A stretch of DNA of 64,000 nucleotides from Linnemannia schmuckeri (taxonomy: Eukaryota > Mortierellomycota > Mortierellomycetes > Mortierellales > Mortierellaceae), in contig JANATG010000010.1 of NCBI GenBank assembly GCA_029449235.1, positions 2,134,001 through 2,198,000 of the forward strand. Reading direction: 5' to 3'. A program made the translations under genes and the position numbers. The notes beneath the pieces were generated by a model, which had not been told where the DNA came from, did no database searches, and saw only the letters and a program-made list of their open reading frames with translations. Of the stretch, positions 45,019 through 58,400 are shown in pieces. Each line of letters starts with the position of its first letter. Position 1 is the stretch's first letter.

Positions 45019-48000
45019 ATGGCTCATGTCCCACCGGAACAGGACGAATCTCAATCCCCTTCTACCCTGCACCAACAACAACAGCATCTAACTCATACTC
45101 CTAATACGACTCATCTCGCGGAAAGAAGAGGTCTCACAAACGCTAACGACCTCCACATCACAATCCCTCAATCACCTACCTCAGCTACGACAACAACAAC
45201 TGCTGTTCCTCTGATCACAAACTCACCCACCTCATTCATACATTCCGATGTCGGTACTGATCCGGAGAAACAACAACCCCAGGACAGACCAACTCCTGCA
45301 AGATCAGTGTCCAGACCGTTGTTTGAACCCCTGAGGAACAGACCTCAGGCGAGACAGACCTTTGCGGAGGGCATGAACCATGGTATTCAGTCTCTCCGTA
45401 GAACTGTCTTTAACCGAACACACTCTACCAAGCACGATAGGTACAGTATAACAAAACGACGCTTCAACTGTTCAAACTTACCTTGTGCTCGCGCCTTACT
45501 TTCAACTGAGACTCTTTTATCTTATCATAATGTGCGAAATAGCAATGAGGATGAAGAGACAGGATCAGCAGCAACGGCAACATCGTCTGCCAACAAGGCC
45601 CCAGCCCGTCCGGTGATGCCGCGCTCTCGCCCCAGTATGACACAGTTCAAGATGAGAGAGCAACCAGCCAAGATGATCATCCCCCCACCCTATGGACAGG
45701 AGAAGGTTCAGGAGGCTGCCAAGGCTCTTGCGGCTGGTATTCCAGACGGGATCCCTCATGGTGGAGGATCACATCTCCCTCCCCTGACAAAGTAAGAAAA
45801 ATGAGAAAATGTTTTCATTTGTTTGCACCTGCAGCCCAGTTCCCCCGCCCACCCTTGGAGCGGAGGATGCTAAACATTAGTGAAATGATTTTGAGATGAA
45901 ATCTGACTGGTTACTGATCAAATATGTAATATGCCTTAATTTGGTGGCGTTTCATTTCTCATTAGGGCCATGTCCCCCGACTCGGAGACATCTGACGACG
46001 AACCAGAAGTCCGCGTTCACTTTGGTAAGACACAATACAAGTGGTATATCAACGACCTTAGGCGGTAAAGTACTTAGGAATAAAGGTACTAACACGATGC
46101 CTTTATCACTTTGAACTTGATTAAACAGAGATTCATCTTCAGGAGGATGCTGACAGCGAACCGATCTGTCCATTGAGCGAACAAAACGTCAACACCCTGG
46201 CGACCGAACTCGAACTGACAGCTCACGAACGGTCTGAAGTCCAAGCTATTCAGAATAAGGAGGATCTGACCACCTACTTTGCAAAACTCCCACGCGATTA
46301 CGATGTCCAGATCATCGTCACTGATGGAATCCCAGACTGTAATGCCGTATTGCAATTGCCGTTTATTGTTGTTTTGTGTTTTATTTAGTGTCCAGTCTTT
46401 TAATCACGCAACGAATCACTCTCTTTTTTTCTTAATAGCACCGGAAGTGAGATTCGCGCAGAATGATTATGTGATGAATGGAGAGACGATTGCTGTGGTC
46501 AGGCGAGAGTCGATTTCGTCTATCGTCAAAGAGAAGAGGAGCGGGCGCCGGAAACAACGATACAGGTACATATATCGATACTTCAAATAGGACTGGTTCT
46601 GCACTTCTCTTGAAGGCTGGAAAGCATTGATACTCACCTTTCTGTTTGTCATTGTAGACGTCCAACGACAGATCTGTCAATGATGCCGATTGAAGAACCC
46701 AAAGCAAGTTGGCTCGGTAAGTTTGGCAGGAATATAATCCGCATCGTACATACTGTCACTTTCTCCCAGTCTCTGACATTGCTAACACGATTCTTTCTTG
46801 AGTTGCTTTCTGTCTTTAGAATTGTTCTACGATCTGCTTTTCGTTGCCAACTTGACAGAGTTCACTCACAGCCATCCCATTACCGGACATCGTAAGTTTT
46901 ACAATGATCAATCGCTTGGCTTTCATGTGTGCTAATTATTCGATGGTCCTAACACATACTAATTGTACTCCTTCGTAGTTGCTCTGGCGCATTACATCGG
47001 ATGGTTCATTATCATGTGGTGGGCTGTAAGTAACATCCCTTGGTGTCTTTTCAACCAGAGACTTTCATCAATGTGCATTGATACGCCAGATCTAACCTTC
47101 TTTCCATATGTATTGTGATAGTGGGCGGGTCAGACGTTCTGGGCGGCTAGATTTGACATGGATGATCTGTTCACCAAGGTGTGTAAGCTGATCGAGTTCT
47201 GTGCGCTTATTACATTTGGCGCCTTCTCTTCTGACCATCTGAACCGGACATCGACTGGATTCATCGGGAGTTATATTGTCCTCAAAGGCGTCCTTGCCAT
47301 CGAATACGGCAATGGTGAGTATGAGTAGCTCTGGCTCTTTTTATGGACGATATGTTGTTCAAGTGGCGCCTTCAAAGTTCTCACTCGATTCTTTACTCTT
47401 CACTTTAGTCTTATTCTGGGCAGTTCGAAACAGGTCGAAAAAGTCGTTGACGCCATTGCTGTTACAGATCGGGAGCAATTTGCTCGCGATGATTGTGTGG
47501 GGTCTGTCGCTCCTGTCACATAGCATGACTGTGCGGTATATTATGTGGTACCTCACTATTATCATTGAGGTGGCGGTTTTGATCTCATTTGGTCGGAGAA
47601 CGTCGGTCACTTTTGCGGGAAGTCATCTTCCTGAGCGATTTGCCCTTTTCACCATTATTGTTCTCGGAGAGGTATTCACCCTTTGTTATATTAGGTGTCA
47701 AGGACATGCAGGAACAATGTGTGTTTCGATTTTTTTGCAGTTCCGAACATTATCTAACAGCTCTTTTGGGTTGACTCCTTCATATTATGTAGAATATCAT
47801 TGGCCTGATCGGATTGAGTGCAGGTGCCAGTACATGGACAGCAGGACTGGATCTCTTCATGTATGTACTTGCACGATTCTTATTTTCTTCGCCACACCGG
47901 CTTTTATTCCTGACAACGATACTAATTCGATTATTTTGCTTGAAAATAGGGTCCTGTTTGTACTGATGACTATTATCCTGTACGCTCTTTGGTGGCTCTA

Positions 48001-49652
48001 CTTTGACGACTTTTCCGAGGATGTAAGTGAGATTTTGCAGACTCATTCCAATCATATATCAATATCCCATCGAGTTACTTACTGGGTAAACACTTCTTCT
48101 CTACGTACAATAGGTCTTCCATAAGACAACAACGCTGTCGCAGCTTTGGGCATACTTGCATTTACCACTCCACGTGTGCCTTGTATTAGTCGGAACAGGA
48201 GCATTGGATTTGATTCGCCTGTACAAACTGGAGCACCACATTCAGGAAATTACTACCGAGGCGGCACATATGACCAACGGCAACATCGGCCCTCTGACAG
48301 CGTCAGCACTGTCGCCCCTCAGCTTTACGTCCCCGACATTGGCGAGCGGATTTGAGGTTCCGATCGAGCGCAAGTCGGTGGCGGCGTCAGGGTCAGCAGC
48401 AGCCTTGTCGGGACGTGATACAGATTACGATCTAACGAAACAGTACTTCCTCGTCGTCTGCGGTCTGGTCTTTCTCTGCAACTCGCTCCTCAAATGGATC
48501 AATCTCCGATCATACGACAAATTCCAAAAGATTGTCTACCTCTCTCGATTCCTCAACGCCATCTTTATCCTCTGCCTTTTGGCCGTGCCGTTAGAGAAGA
48601 TGACGCCCTTTGCTCTTTTGGGATCGATGGCCTTCTTTTGCGTTCTCCAAGTGGCTGTGGATCTGGCGGTGATTTACTTTGGCGCCTATGGGTTTGTGGA
48701 CGATTTGGAGGCCTGGGCCAGGAGTGCGAGGTCGAGTATTGATCTGGGCAGCTTCTTGCCGTCCCCGCTTGCTGGGCGGTCGCGCGCCAATTCGAGGGTC
48801 CAATCGAGGGTCGGCTCGACCGTTAATTTGGGCTTGCCTGTCAACACTCCTTCGGTTGGATATAACCACAAGGGGGCTACTACGAAGCACTATCGTCAAC
48901 GGAGTAATAGTAGTGCTTCTAGTTTTGCTAACGTCATTCCTTTTGGACCTGGATCGCCGCATGGAGGAGGAGGTGCATTCCCGCAGAGTCCGAACAGAGA
49001 CCACAGCCACAACCAACAGTTCCAGCAGTACCAGAACCAACTCTCACTCCAGCAGCAAAGCCCAACTCTCAGTCAACAACAGCAACAAGCCCTGTACAAC
49101 ATGCACGTGAACGCCAACAGTTTGGGTGCCTCGGGGGCCTATGGAAATTTGGTCCAGGCGCTTGCAGAGATCAAACGACGTGAACATCTGAACCACCCCT
49201 CAACAGGGCCGAATGGGATGTCGCATCCTTACCGTCAGATCTCGTTGAGCGCTGCTGGTGCTGAACATGGGTCGGGAACGACACAGCCCATTCCGAGGCG
49301 GTCGGTGGGTGATGGCAGGATGTATATCCAACAGAACTCTGTCTCGCTCAAGCGGCCAGGGACCAATGGGACTCCGCGGTCTTCGATGGTGAACACACCG
49401 CAGCATGGACAAGGATCTAGTCTGGACTCGACGACCACCTTGGCCTCCAAAAACACGAATAGCCCATCACCTCAGCCTGGTAGTGGCGGGTCGACACCTC
49501 CCCTGGATCGAGGTGGAAGCGCTGGCCGCAACGGAGATTTGAACTCTGCGACAAATGCGCCAGGAAGGAACGCGTTGGGATTGGTCAACTTGTTCAAGCC
49601 GCCCTCTCACTCTGGCAACAGTACTCCATCCTCCTCTTTCTCGTCTGCTTGA
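45019..49652 (+). CDS. LtrA-family (low-temperature-requirement A) multi-pass membrane protein
   Basis: Thirteen exons: 45019-45440, 45543-45791, 45966-46024, 46129-46338, 46439-46565, 46658-46716, 46820-46891, 46979-47025, 47122-47314, 47409-47671, 47793-47860, 47950-48022 and 48114-49652. Every joint is in phase, total 1126 residues. After a 370-residue disordered N-terminus the LtrA signature begins: ASWLELFYDLLFVANLTEFT, then HYIGWFIIMWWAWAGQTFWA and RFDMDDLFTKVCKLIEF, LPERFALFTIIVLGENIIGL and MVLFVLMTIILYALWWLYFD, ending with further helices up to about 48690. The core has roughly ten membrane segments. The C-terminus (48700-49650) is a 310-residue Ser/Gln/Asn/Pro-rich cytosolic tail. 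The family was named from Listeria and is present in many fungi with no settled biochemical role. The gene appears intact. Confidence 0.9.
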
Positions 49653-50080
49653 AATAGCCAAGTAGTAATCACACGCTCCTTCCCGCCGGAGTAGTTACAA
49701 AAATCCGTTCTCCTCTTCCTATTACTATCATCAATCCTTTCACGCCAACCATAGACATCTTACATACCAACTAATTTATCAAGCTTAGCATATACATAAC
49801 CGAAAATAACTTGTAGCAATGTCTATTGAGAGAAATGAGATTGTTTTTATTGTTTTAGATGTTTTTTTAATGTTTATGCGGTAGGAATGGATATGAGTAC
49901 AAATACGAAAGGGCGTTCATAACGGAGAAAGAGAGGGAAAGGTATAAAAGAGAGGGGTCGATGTGAGGCATTAGATCATGCAAATACGAGAATAATGTGG
50001 CAAACAAGAAGAGGGAAAGGAAAAGCGTGCAAAATAGAAAATGTACAATAAGGATGGAAGGAAAGAAGTGAAGAGAACGA

Positions 50081-50112
<32 letters not shown>

Positions 50113-50119
50113 GAAAGGG
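49653..50119. other. Convergent 3' region with an A30 run
   Basis: No gene. A30 at 50082-50111 is T30 on the sense strand of the minus gene and starts 8 nt after its stop codon. ATAA/TTTTTAAT motifs around 49850-49875 may serve 3' processing of the plus gene. Confidence 0.5.
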
Positions 50120-52621
50120 TTAAGCAAAGTTGAGATCGAGCAAGGAGAGCAACATGTCCTGGAGGATATGGACCATGACGAGGACAAAAGCCACAATGAG
50201 CTCCGGGTACTCTTTAAAGTCCTTCAAAGCCTCCTTGGTGACATGGTGGCCGAGGTACTTTTTACAGATCATGCGGTTGATAAAGTTAGATATCAGCTCG
50301 CTGGTCCAGATTCCGACCGAGGCATAGACGGTGACATCGTGATTGTACTCGACATTCCGATCCTCAAACTTGAAGTACGAATAGATCTTAGCGTTGGGGC
50401 CGTAGTAGAGGATGTTGACCCAGAGCAGGAAGGCCAACATGGTTACATTCTCGGCTAGGTTGCGAAGGAATAGACCACGACCGACTTGACGCTTATACTC
50501 TTCATAGGTCCTCGTGATCCCAAAAAGGTAAACAAGAGTCCTGTAGACGGTATGGGTCATGCAGATCGGATGGAAGATACAGACCCAGAACGATGAAGCC
50601 AGTTGGATGACCAGAAACTGTTCGTATGACCGCAGGCGGACAAACAGGTTGCGGTAAAAGATAAAGTAGATCATAAAGTAGTACAGCTTGAAGATCGATG
50701 ACAGAGGGTAGGACCGAACCCGCGTTTCAACAATATAGTCTGTGATGGCGTCGAGAATGTAGATGGTACCGACCCAGGAGTAGACATAAAAGAGACCCTC
50801 GATGGTCGTATGGGCGCTGTTGCGGGATGTCTGGATATACTGATCCGCGTACAGTTCTCCTGTTACGATGGTGCTGAGGGCGATGGCGAGGGCGACGCAG
50901 AACCAGAGGAATCGGATGTACGAGGCCGGGATGCGCGATTCGATCGAAGAAGCTGAGAGGAAGGTCTTTTGTGCGACGGTGAGCGAATGTCGGTAGACGT
51001 TCCTGTTTTCGGATCGGATGACCAAAAAGGCGACAAAGAGAGGGATCGTCATTGTACAGAAGGTCAAGAATACCCAGGTCAACCGGTAGACCTCCAGACC
51101 GGTGAAATAGTACACCAGGATTCCCATGAGCTGTGTCGAGAGCCAGAAGATAAAGTACGACGTGAGCCCGCCGAGTCTCTTGGGCCACCAGTTGAGCGAG
51201 TAAATGTTGAAGATCTTTGTGATGAGCAGCAGAGCCACGGCGTTGTAGAAGCCGTAGTAGAACCAGAGAAACCACCAAAAGTTAATCACCACCGACGGTT
51301 GCTTAGGTGCTGTTGGGAGAAAGTTGGCATCGATTCCGGTCAGGTTCCCTAACGTTCCTGCTACTGTTCCCGTCCCTGATTGTACAGATGCTGAACTATT
51401 GGAGGGCGGTGTCCAAGGAAAGCCATCCCATGGCCAGGTTGTGTTGGATCCGCCTCCGTCGTCCTCGGGCTCATCGGGATATGTCCGTAGTGGTACAGAA
51501 CACCACATGATGACCTGCGTTCAGGAGATGCATATGAGGTGAAATAGAAAACAAAAAAGAAAAAAAGAGATGAAAAAAGAGAGATAGTGAGATCGAGGGT
51601 TGTTAGTCGGAAAAAGTGACGAATGCAGGAAATATAAAGGGAGATATGCACGACGCACGCACACACACACACACACACACACGGAGGGGAAAAGTCGCAG
51701 GTACGAATTCAACTCCCTCTATCTATCTCTCTCACTCTCTTTTCCCACTGCTCCCGTGCAGTGCCTGCAGTGCACATACACAGGGAGTGCACACGGACAA
51801 AATAGCAATAAATCTATTACATATTACAACACCGATTGCACTATACGAATGAACAAAAAGGCGAAAGAACGGGAAAAAAGAGAACAGGAGCAAGACCAGA
51901 GCAGTAGCAGTCTTGATCCGATTAGATCCCTTCCTGACAGAGTGAGAGAGCGCCCAGTGGTTCAGTAGGGGAAAGAGAGAGGAAGGGCCGGCGACGATGC
52001 GATCACCGACAACTACTCAAAGGAGATAAGAACAGGGATGTGTTTGCTATTCAACGTAATAGGGAGTGCAATGTGCTTACGATTGAAACGGGGAGAACAA
52101 GGAGGACAGCCTGACGCTTCCATATGCTGTTGGTCCATTGTGAAACCTGCCGCCGCGTTGGAATGAGTCCACTCGCCAGCAGTGGAGAGGACTCGTCGTT
52201 GTCGTCGTAGATGGTCACTGCCCTGGAGGCGAGTGAAGTGGACGAGCGATTGTTCCTGCTTTGTCCGGGTATAAAACGTAACACTTCTATATCATTCGTG
52301 TGTCCGTGATATTGTAATTAAATTGGGTTGTGGTATCCGTGTTTTCCATGGTGTCCAGATAAAAAATTGTGAGAAGGAAAAAGAGGAGGAAAAAAGTAGC
52401 ACGCGTGTTAGTTTTGTGTTTGCGTTTGTATTTTTTTTTTTTTGCTTGGCGTCTGCTCTCTGCTCTTTGGTAGCATCGATTTTTCTTTTTTCTTTTTTTC
52501 TGTTTTTGTGAAAAGTAAGTCATTTGCTCTTATTCCTGAGAAAGAGGAGGAGAGAAGTATACTTGCCATTCCAACGAGGTTCGTCCATCTCCTCGTTGCC
52601 CTGCACCATAGAGTGGTACAT
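50120..52621 (-). CDS. Multi-pass membrane protein of unknown function
   Basis: Three exons: 52621-52567, 52286-52081 and 51514-50120, total 1656 nt, 551 residues. I do not recognise a named family. The N-terminus is hydrophilic (MYHSMVQGNEEMDEPRW, SRAVTIYDDNDESSPLL, the latter an acidic dileucine-like motif), followed by one helix (QAVLLVLPVSIVIMWCSVPL) and an extracellular or lumenal loop with NTT/NSS/NLT glycosylation sites. About nine helices come next, including WWFLWFYYGFYNAVALLLIT, YFIFWLSTQLMGILVYYF, WVFLTFCTMTIPLFVAFLVI, FLWFCVALAIALSTIVTGEL, FWVCIFHPICMTHTVYRTLV, NVTMLAFLLWVNILYYGPNA and ELIVAFVLVMVHILQDMLLS. Intron 1 needs a GC donor (AATG|GCAAGT at 52566) to keep phase. The start at 52621 is therefore less certain than the rest. 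Intron 2 carries an (AC)n run at 51659-51684. Confidence 0.75.
51659..51684. repeat. (AC)13 microsatellite
   Basis: Perfect AC dinucleotide run of about 26 nt inside intron 2 of the multi-pass membrane protein gene. Confidence 0.9.
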
Positions 52622-52905
52622 TCTGGCGTGATCAGTATAGTATAGAGTAGGAGAAAAAAGAGAGAAGAGGTGCTGGTGAAGTGTGGTTGTGTCAAGAGAC
52701 TGATCAGGTGGATCGAGTGGAGGAGTAGAATGGAGTGAGCTGCAGTGATAGTAGTTGGGGTTATAAGTGGTGAGTGCAAGAGTGCGAGAGTGTGAAAGAG
52801 TGAGTGTGAGTTAGTGAATGAAGATTAGTGAAGAAGGATGATGAATAATGAGCGAGAGTAAAGAAAGAAAGAGTGAAAAAGATAACGAAGAGAAGAAGAG
52901 AAAGG

Positions 52906-52943
<38 letters not shown>

Positions 52944-53954
52944 ACAGTCAGGAACAAGAGGGGAAAGAGCGGCAACTCTACTGAGGTACACAACTCGCCG
53001 CATACTCAACCACTGCTAAACACACGCACACATCGGCAATATGCACATGCCCATACCATGCTCATGCTCATCGCCCATACCTGTCTGTCCCCCTGGCTGC
53101 CCCTGCTGTCTGCTTCTGCTTCTTGTCCCTTGCTTGTCTCTCTGCCCTTCCTGTTCCTGCTTCTTAATCTTTTTCTACAAAAACATCACTTGTCACACTC
53201 AGTCGCATCCAGACCTTTACTCACATCTACAGTTCCCTTCCTTTATCACAGCTGCAGCAGACATTATCAAGAGAGAGACCCATGGTTACATATGTGGACA
53301 GGCGGCCAAAAGGGTGTTTGGGCTGACCCTGTGACAAACCATCCGTGCCTCTTTGTGTGAGTGTGTGTCTGCCCTGCACCTGGGAATATATACTATCACG
53401 CTCCGCTCTGACTCGCTCTTCCTTTTTTTTTAGTCGACATCATTCAGATGGAAAAGGGGCTGAGTGAAGGATGGGGAGACAAGGCAAGTGGACGCTGACA
53501 GAATCAGGATAGGAGAACAGGCTATTGTGTCATGGATGAGAGCGAAAGCAAGACCCTTTTTTGAACAAACAAGGCATTCCCCTTACTTCAAATGCCACGA
53601 GATCATGAACAAAACACAACAATAACAACGACAAAGCTGAAGGAAAGTAGGGTTTCTCTTTTTTTCCATGCGTCTGTTCTCCACATGCCGATGCAAGAAC
53701 GAGTCATAGGCCATGGTGTCTCCTGGCATCTCTCGCTCGCTCCTCCTGTCTCTCCTTTCCTCTTGTACTGGTGACAAGGTTCTCACTAACTTTTTTCACT
53801 CTCTCTATCTTTTCCCTCCTCTTTCCATTCTACCCCGACAAAGTTCGCAAACAAAGAGAGAGAGGTAGATAGGAAGAGAACAAGAAAAGGGCCATAAGAA
53901 TGACTTGACCGTCGAGAATAAGAAAAAGAAAAAGTTTTATTCGTTAGGTACCTG

Positions 53955-53990
<36 letters not shown>

Positions 53991-55456
53991 GCCTGAGACA
54001 CAAGTGACGTACTCAACCCAGGGCGATCAAGACATCCCTCCATTGACTGCAGATTGCACGACAGCTGCTCAGACCTTGTCCCAAATAAGGTTCTCTTTCA
54101 ACACTAACACACTCACTCCGAGTCCGACCACATGCACCTGGCAACCCGCATCCATACATATCTTCTTCCATGGCGCCCATCGTTCCCTTCCCTCCACGGC
54201 TTGCCTTTTCTATATTCTCTTCTTTTCTTCTCCACACTCCGGTTTAATCATCCATCCATCACTACTAGATTCAACTCAGTCCTTCGGCAATAGGCAGTGA
54301 CGAAAATCACGCTTTATAAATTTAATCCATTATCATTCCTCGGACTGTTTCTAAGTAATTGGAAGAGCGAGGCTTGCTTAGCATGGCACGCTCGGATGGC
54401 ACTCGATGTCTTTGTGGGATTCTTTGCAGCATGCTTGCCAGTCCGGTCCGAGTCACATCCACAGAAGAATTACATACGAGTATCGGATAAAGAACACGAC
54501 ATGTACACTCTACACTCTGCATTCTGCACTCCTCTAAGCCTACAGTAGGTCTCAATCGGGTCATCCCCAGTCCAGCTGTGCCCGCTATGTATGCGTGTGT
54601 GTGCTGGATGCTCAAACAAACAAACAGACAACATGCACAATATTTATGAGCAAGAAAAGCGAATCCAGTCTGTCAGAGGAACCAAACAACAACAAGAGGA
54701 TATGGTTGTCGAGAATCGTCAAGTGGAACTATGTAAAAGAATAAAAGAGTCTTCCATCCAACCCACCTACCACACTATTCCCAAACACAAAGGGCGTTGT
54801 GTGCGTTGTGTGCGTGTCCCCTTTCCCTCTCTTCCTTCCCTCTCGCCGGGTCCGCTCACCTGCTCTCACTGACCTCGACCTTCGTTTTTGTTGACATGAA
54901 GGGTGAATGGACAACAGAAGAGAGTGGAAAGGAAAGGAACAACGATGAATACAAAACATGTGTGAAAAAGAGAGACGTCGACTTTTTTTCTCCTGTGGTT
55001 TCTCCCACTCATCCATTTCCTTCCTTCCTTCCTTTGTCATTAGCATCCTGCTTTTTTTCTTTTCTCATTCCCTCCTTTAATACTCCTAATAATACCGCAT
55101 ACTCATATTCGACTTACATATACCTCCTCTTGCAACGTATTGATATTCCTTCCTTCACCCTTCCTGCCAACACCGTTGCTTGCTTGCTTTGCCCTTACTG
55201 CTTTTTTCCCTTTACCTTAGTTTTTTATCAATCCTTTCGCTCTTCCGCCCCTACTTTCCTTATTCCCCACCCCCTCTTTCTGCTCATAGCTCTCTCTCAA
55301 CCCTCCAACCTCTGTCCACGCTCGCTATTGGTAACAAGGCCGCACTGTATACTTTACTCCGACTGTGCGCATTAGTGAAATACACAGCAGCCTTATTTGC
55401 TGACCCGCACATGACTTATTCTATGTTTAATAGAAAAGTAACCACTGCCTGCCGTA
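52622..55456. promoter_or_regulatory. Long divergent intergenic region (2.8 kb) with A35 and A34 runs
   Basis: A35 at 52906-52940 is T35 on the sense strand of the minus gene, 285 nt upstream of its ATG. A34 lies at 53955-53988. The plus strand has C/T-rich blocks at 53070-53250, 54110-54270 and 54960-55330, the last probably the leader of the gene at 55457. I looked for exons on both strands and found only short, composition-driven open frames. No tRNA or other RNA gene was recognised. Confidence 0.5.
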
Positions 55457-58400
55457 ATGAACACACAGGAGCAGAACAAAGAGACCACAGCTCTCTCAGT
55501 GGCTGGCTCAAACGACTATAACACCACTTCGTCAAATCGGTCCATCGTTGTTATAGACTCCCCTGCAACAATTGCGACTCCCAGTGATAGCACACTACAG
55601 TCAAACAAAGCCGCGACCGTTGGAGATGTTGCAGATTTATCTACAGAGTCTCCCACCACCACCACGTCGACACCAACAGCACTAGCAATTGATATAGCAA
55701 GCCAGCAGTCCAGACCATTGGAAGGTCAAGTCGAACAAGAAGCAAGCCAAGCACTCACGCAGTTAGCTGCCCCTGTCCGCCCCTCTGCGATTTTCCCCAA
55801 TCCCCCGCATCTTCAGCTTCCTTCTCCTTCAAATCCTCAGCTCTCTCTCTCCCCGAATGGTTACACCAATATCCCTTCCGACCACCCAATCGTGGGAGGA
55901 AATGACCCCTTACCATCCCCAACCCCTGATGCGAGTGCAACCTCTCCTGCTTCTCTCTCTCCTGGATCGCCTTCGAGGTCACGGTTGCGCCCCCTCTCGG
56001 TAACCATTGACCTCTCGTCCAGTCCGGCCGGTCCGTCAGAGCCCCCAGCTTATGTAGAACAATACCAACTGCAGATGATGACTACTTCGTCATATGAAAC
56101 GAGACCCAGTTCATTATCGTCAACTCGCCAACAACTCCCACACCAATATCAGCATCGAGGGTCTTTTACCCCCGAGTCCATTATAACCACCACAGTAGGA
56201 ACGTCAGGGGCTGGAGCGGGAACAGGAGCCGGACCCCAGTTGTCGCCCTCATCGCCCATCCTAGTTTCAGCCTCGATCAACTTATCTTTGTCAGGCTATC
56301 GACGACCCTTTCTGGAAGAGGATGAGTTGCCGGATTATAGCTCTCATACAGAGACCAGTCTGCCATTTAAGCTTCCAAGCGCTCGAAGTATCACCTACAA
56401 AGTTTCTGTTACCCAGGGCCCTGCAGAGTTTCAACAGCCACAGCAAGGAGGTCAACATGATACCCCCTCTTCACGTTTGAGCTCGCTACCTCATGAGTCA
56501 ACTCTCGGACATCAAAGAAGTACCAATGAGGCCGGCCCGAGTACCGCAGTAGTAGGTCAGGATGTTACCATTCCCAGTACTCTCAGTGATGAAGTTGGAG
56601 CGAGCCAACACCAGGGCGGTATGGATCAGGAAGATCCAAGACGGCCGGGTGCGTGGACGATGGAGTACTGGGTGGGCGACACGATCCTGTATCTGTGCTA
56701 CCTCATGGACCCAAAAATGTCTGCTATCACGGAGCTGGTTCCCAGAAGCAGACCTGCTCACACGACGAACCCAGCACGTATACCGAATCCATTCACCCTT
56801 ACCAGCTCTATTAGACCCTTTGCGGCAAGCAACACTAATGCTGACCCTGTCGCTGCCATGACCGCTCAGGATGTTGGACAACCCCCAGGTGCAGTAACTG
56901 CTGACATCACCCAGGCAAACGCTCAGGACAGCACTACTGGAGGAATAGGGACAGAAACAGGAGTGAGCAATGATAACGATGATAGTGAGAGCGACGAGAT
57001 GGAAAGAGTACCGATAGGACATATCCGTGGCGGACCCCCACCCATCAGCAGGACACGGTACAACACGGTTCGATCGCATGTGCCTCCTCAGCAGGCTGCC
57101 AGCAACTTGACGTTTATTGCGCGTCGTAGCATCATGCCGATTTCGCCGCTAAATGCAATAGCACCGGCATCGACAGCGGTGCCTAGTGCTGCAACGACAG
57201 AAGAACAAGGAGCAATTGAATCGACGAGCACCAGTGCTGCTGGAGCTGAAGGTAGTGGTGCACAAGAGGCAGGCTCACCAGAGGCAACAACACTTGCCAT
57301 ATCCGAGGTCCTGGATCAACTAGCACCAGCACAGGATGCAAATGCCAATGTGAACGAATCAGTGGCAGAGTCATCGACGATAGTACATGCAGGTCCCCTT
57401 CCTGCTGTTCGACATATCCGTATCAACGACGGCTATCCTGGCGAGGAGGCAGACGCCATTTTGGCACACGCAATGGCACGTATGGGCGTCCCAGGCGATC
57501 GACGGGATAGCCAGGGCCACGCGTACAACAGCGCGCTAACGTCCGAGTTCTACAAGGTACCGTCGTTCGCGTTTGTGTCTGCCGAGGATCCTCAGACTTG
57601 GATCTGGTGGTCGACCCATCACGAGAACAATCTCCAGCGATGCAGACAGGAGGGGCCTAACGAAGAGGTGCTGATGTGGTGGCGGACGCGTTTTGATGAC
57701 GAGGCGACGGAAAGTAAGGTGCGGCGGAAACAGAACAAGAAGGAGAAGCGAATGGGGCTCAGACCGTCGGAGAACAAGAGCATCAAGGAGAGGTGGCGTC
57801 GGTTCTGGTCGCTCAAGTCATCGGTCCCTTACCGTGAGTCGATGGAGATTACGATGAGGGTCCGGGGGTTATATTATGCGTGGAGAGAAGAGTCATATAC
57901 GGGAAACGAGGAGATGAACGATATCCAGATCCTGACCTCCAGCCCGCCGCGCTTCTTTAGGCTGGTGAGGGATGACTCGTTGGTGATGGGGCAGAGGGTC
58001 AAGGGAGGGCCTGTTGCTGAGATTGTGATCCATGCCAGCAGTGATCATGATGGGCCATTGAGTGCTCCTGTAGGTGGAGGTGACGTCTTGGGTGGTGGTA
58101 CTCCTTCCCCTTTTGTTGGAGGAGAATCAACATATCTGACCGAGACCCTGGATGCTCCGCCCTATGGGCCAATCCCTTCGATTCGATCGGATGGGTCATC
58201 AATTACCTCCAACAATGGCAACACCTTCATGACTCAGGTCTCGGCTGCCACCGGTGGTCCTGTCCGATCCACTGTAGCCAGCACATACATACAGCGCGTC
58301 TTGCACGGCCGCCGATCGGGTGCATCCTCGATGCGATACCATCTTTCCGATCCAGAGACTCCAGCACCTACCATAGGTGATGAACGCCGACATTCCCTCG

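Noticed and set aside
53041..53360. Cys/Leu/Pro-rich frames in the 2.8-kb intergenic region
   Set aside because: The composition follows directly from CT-rich promoter DNA; no domain or conserved pattern.
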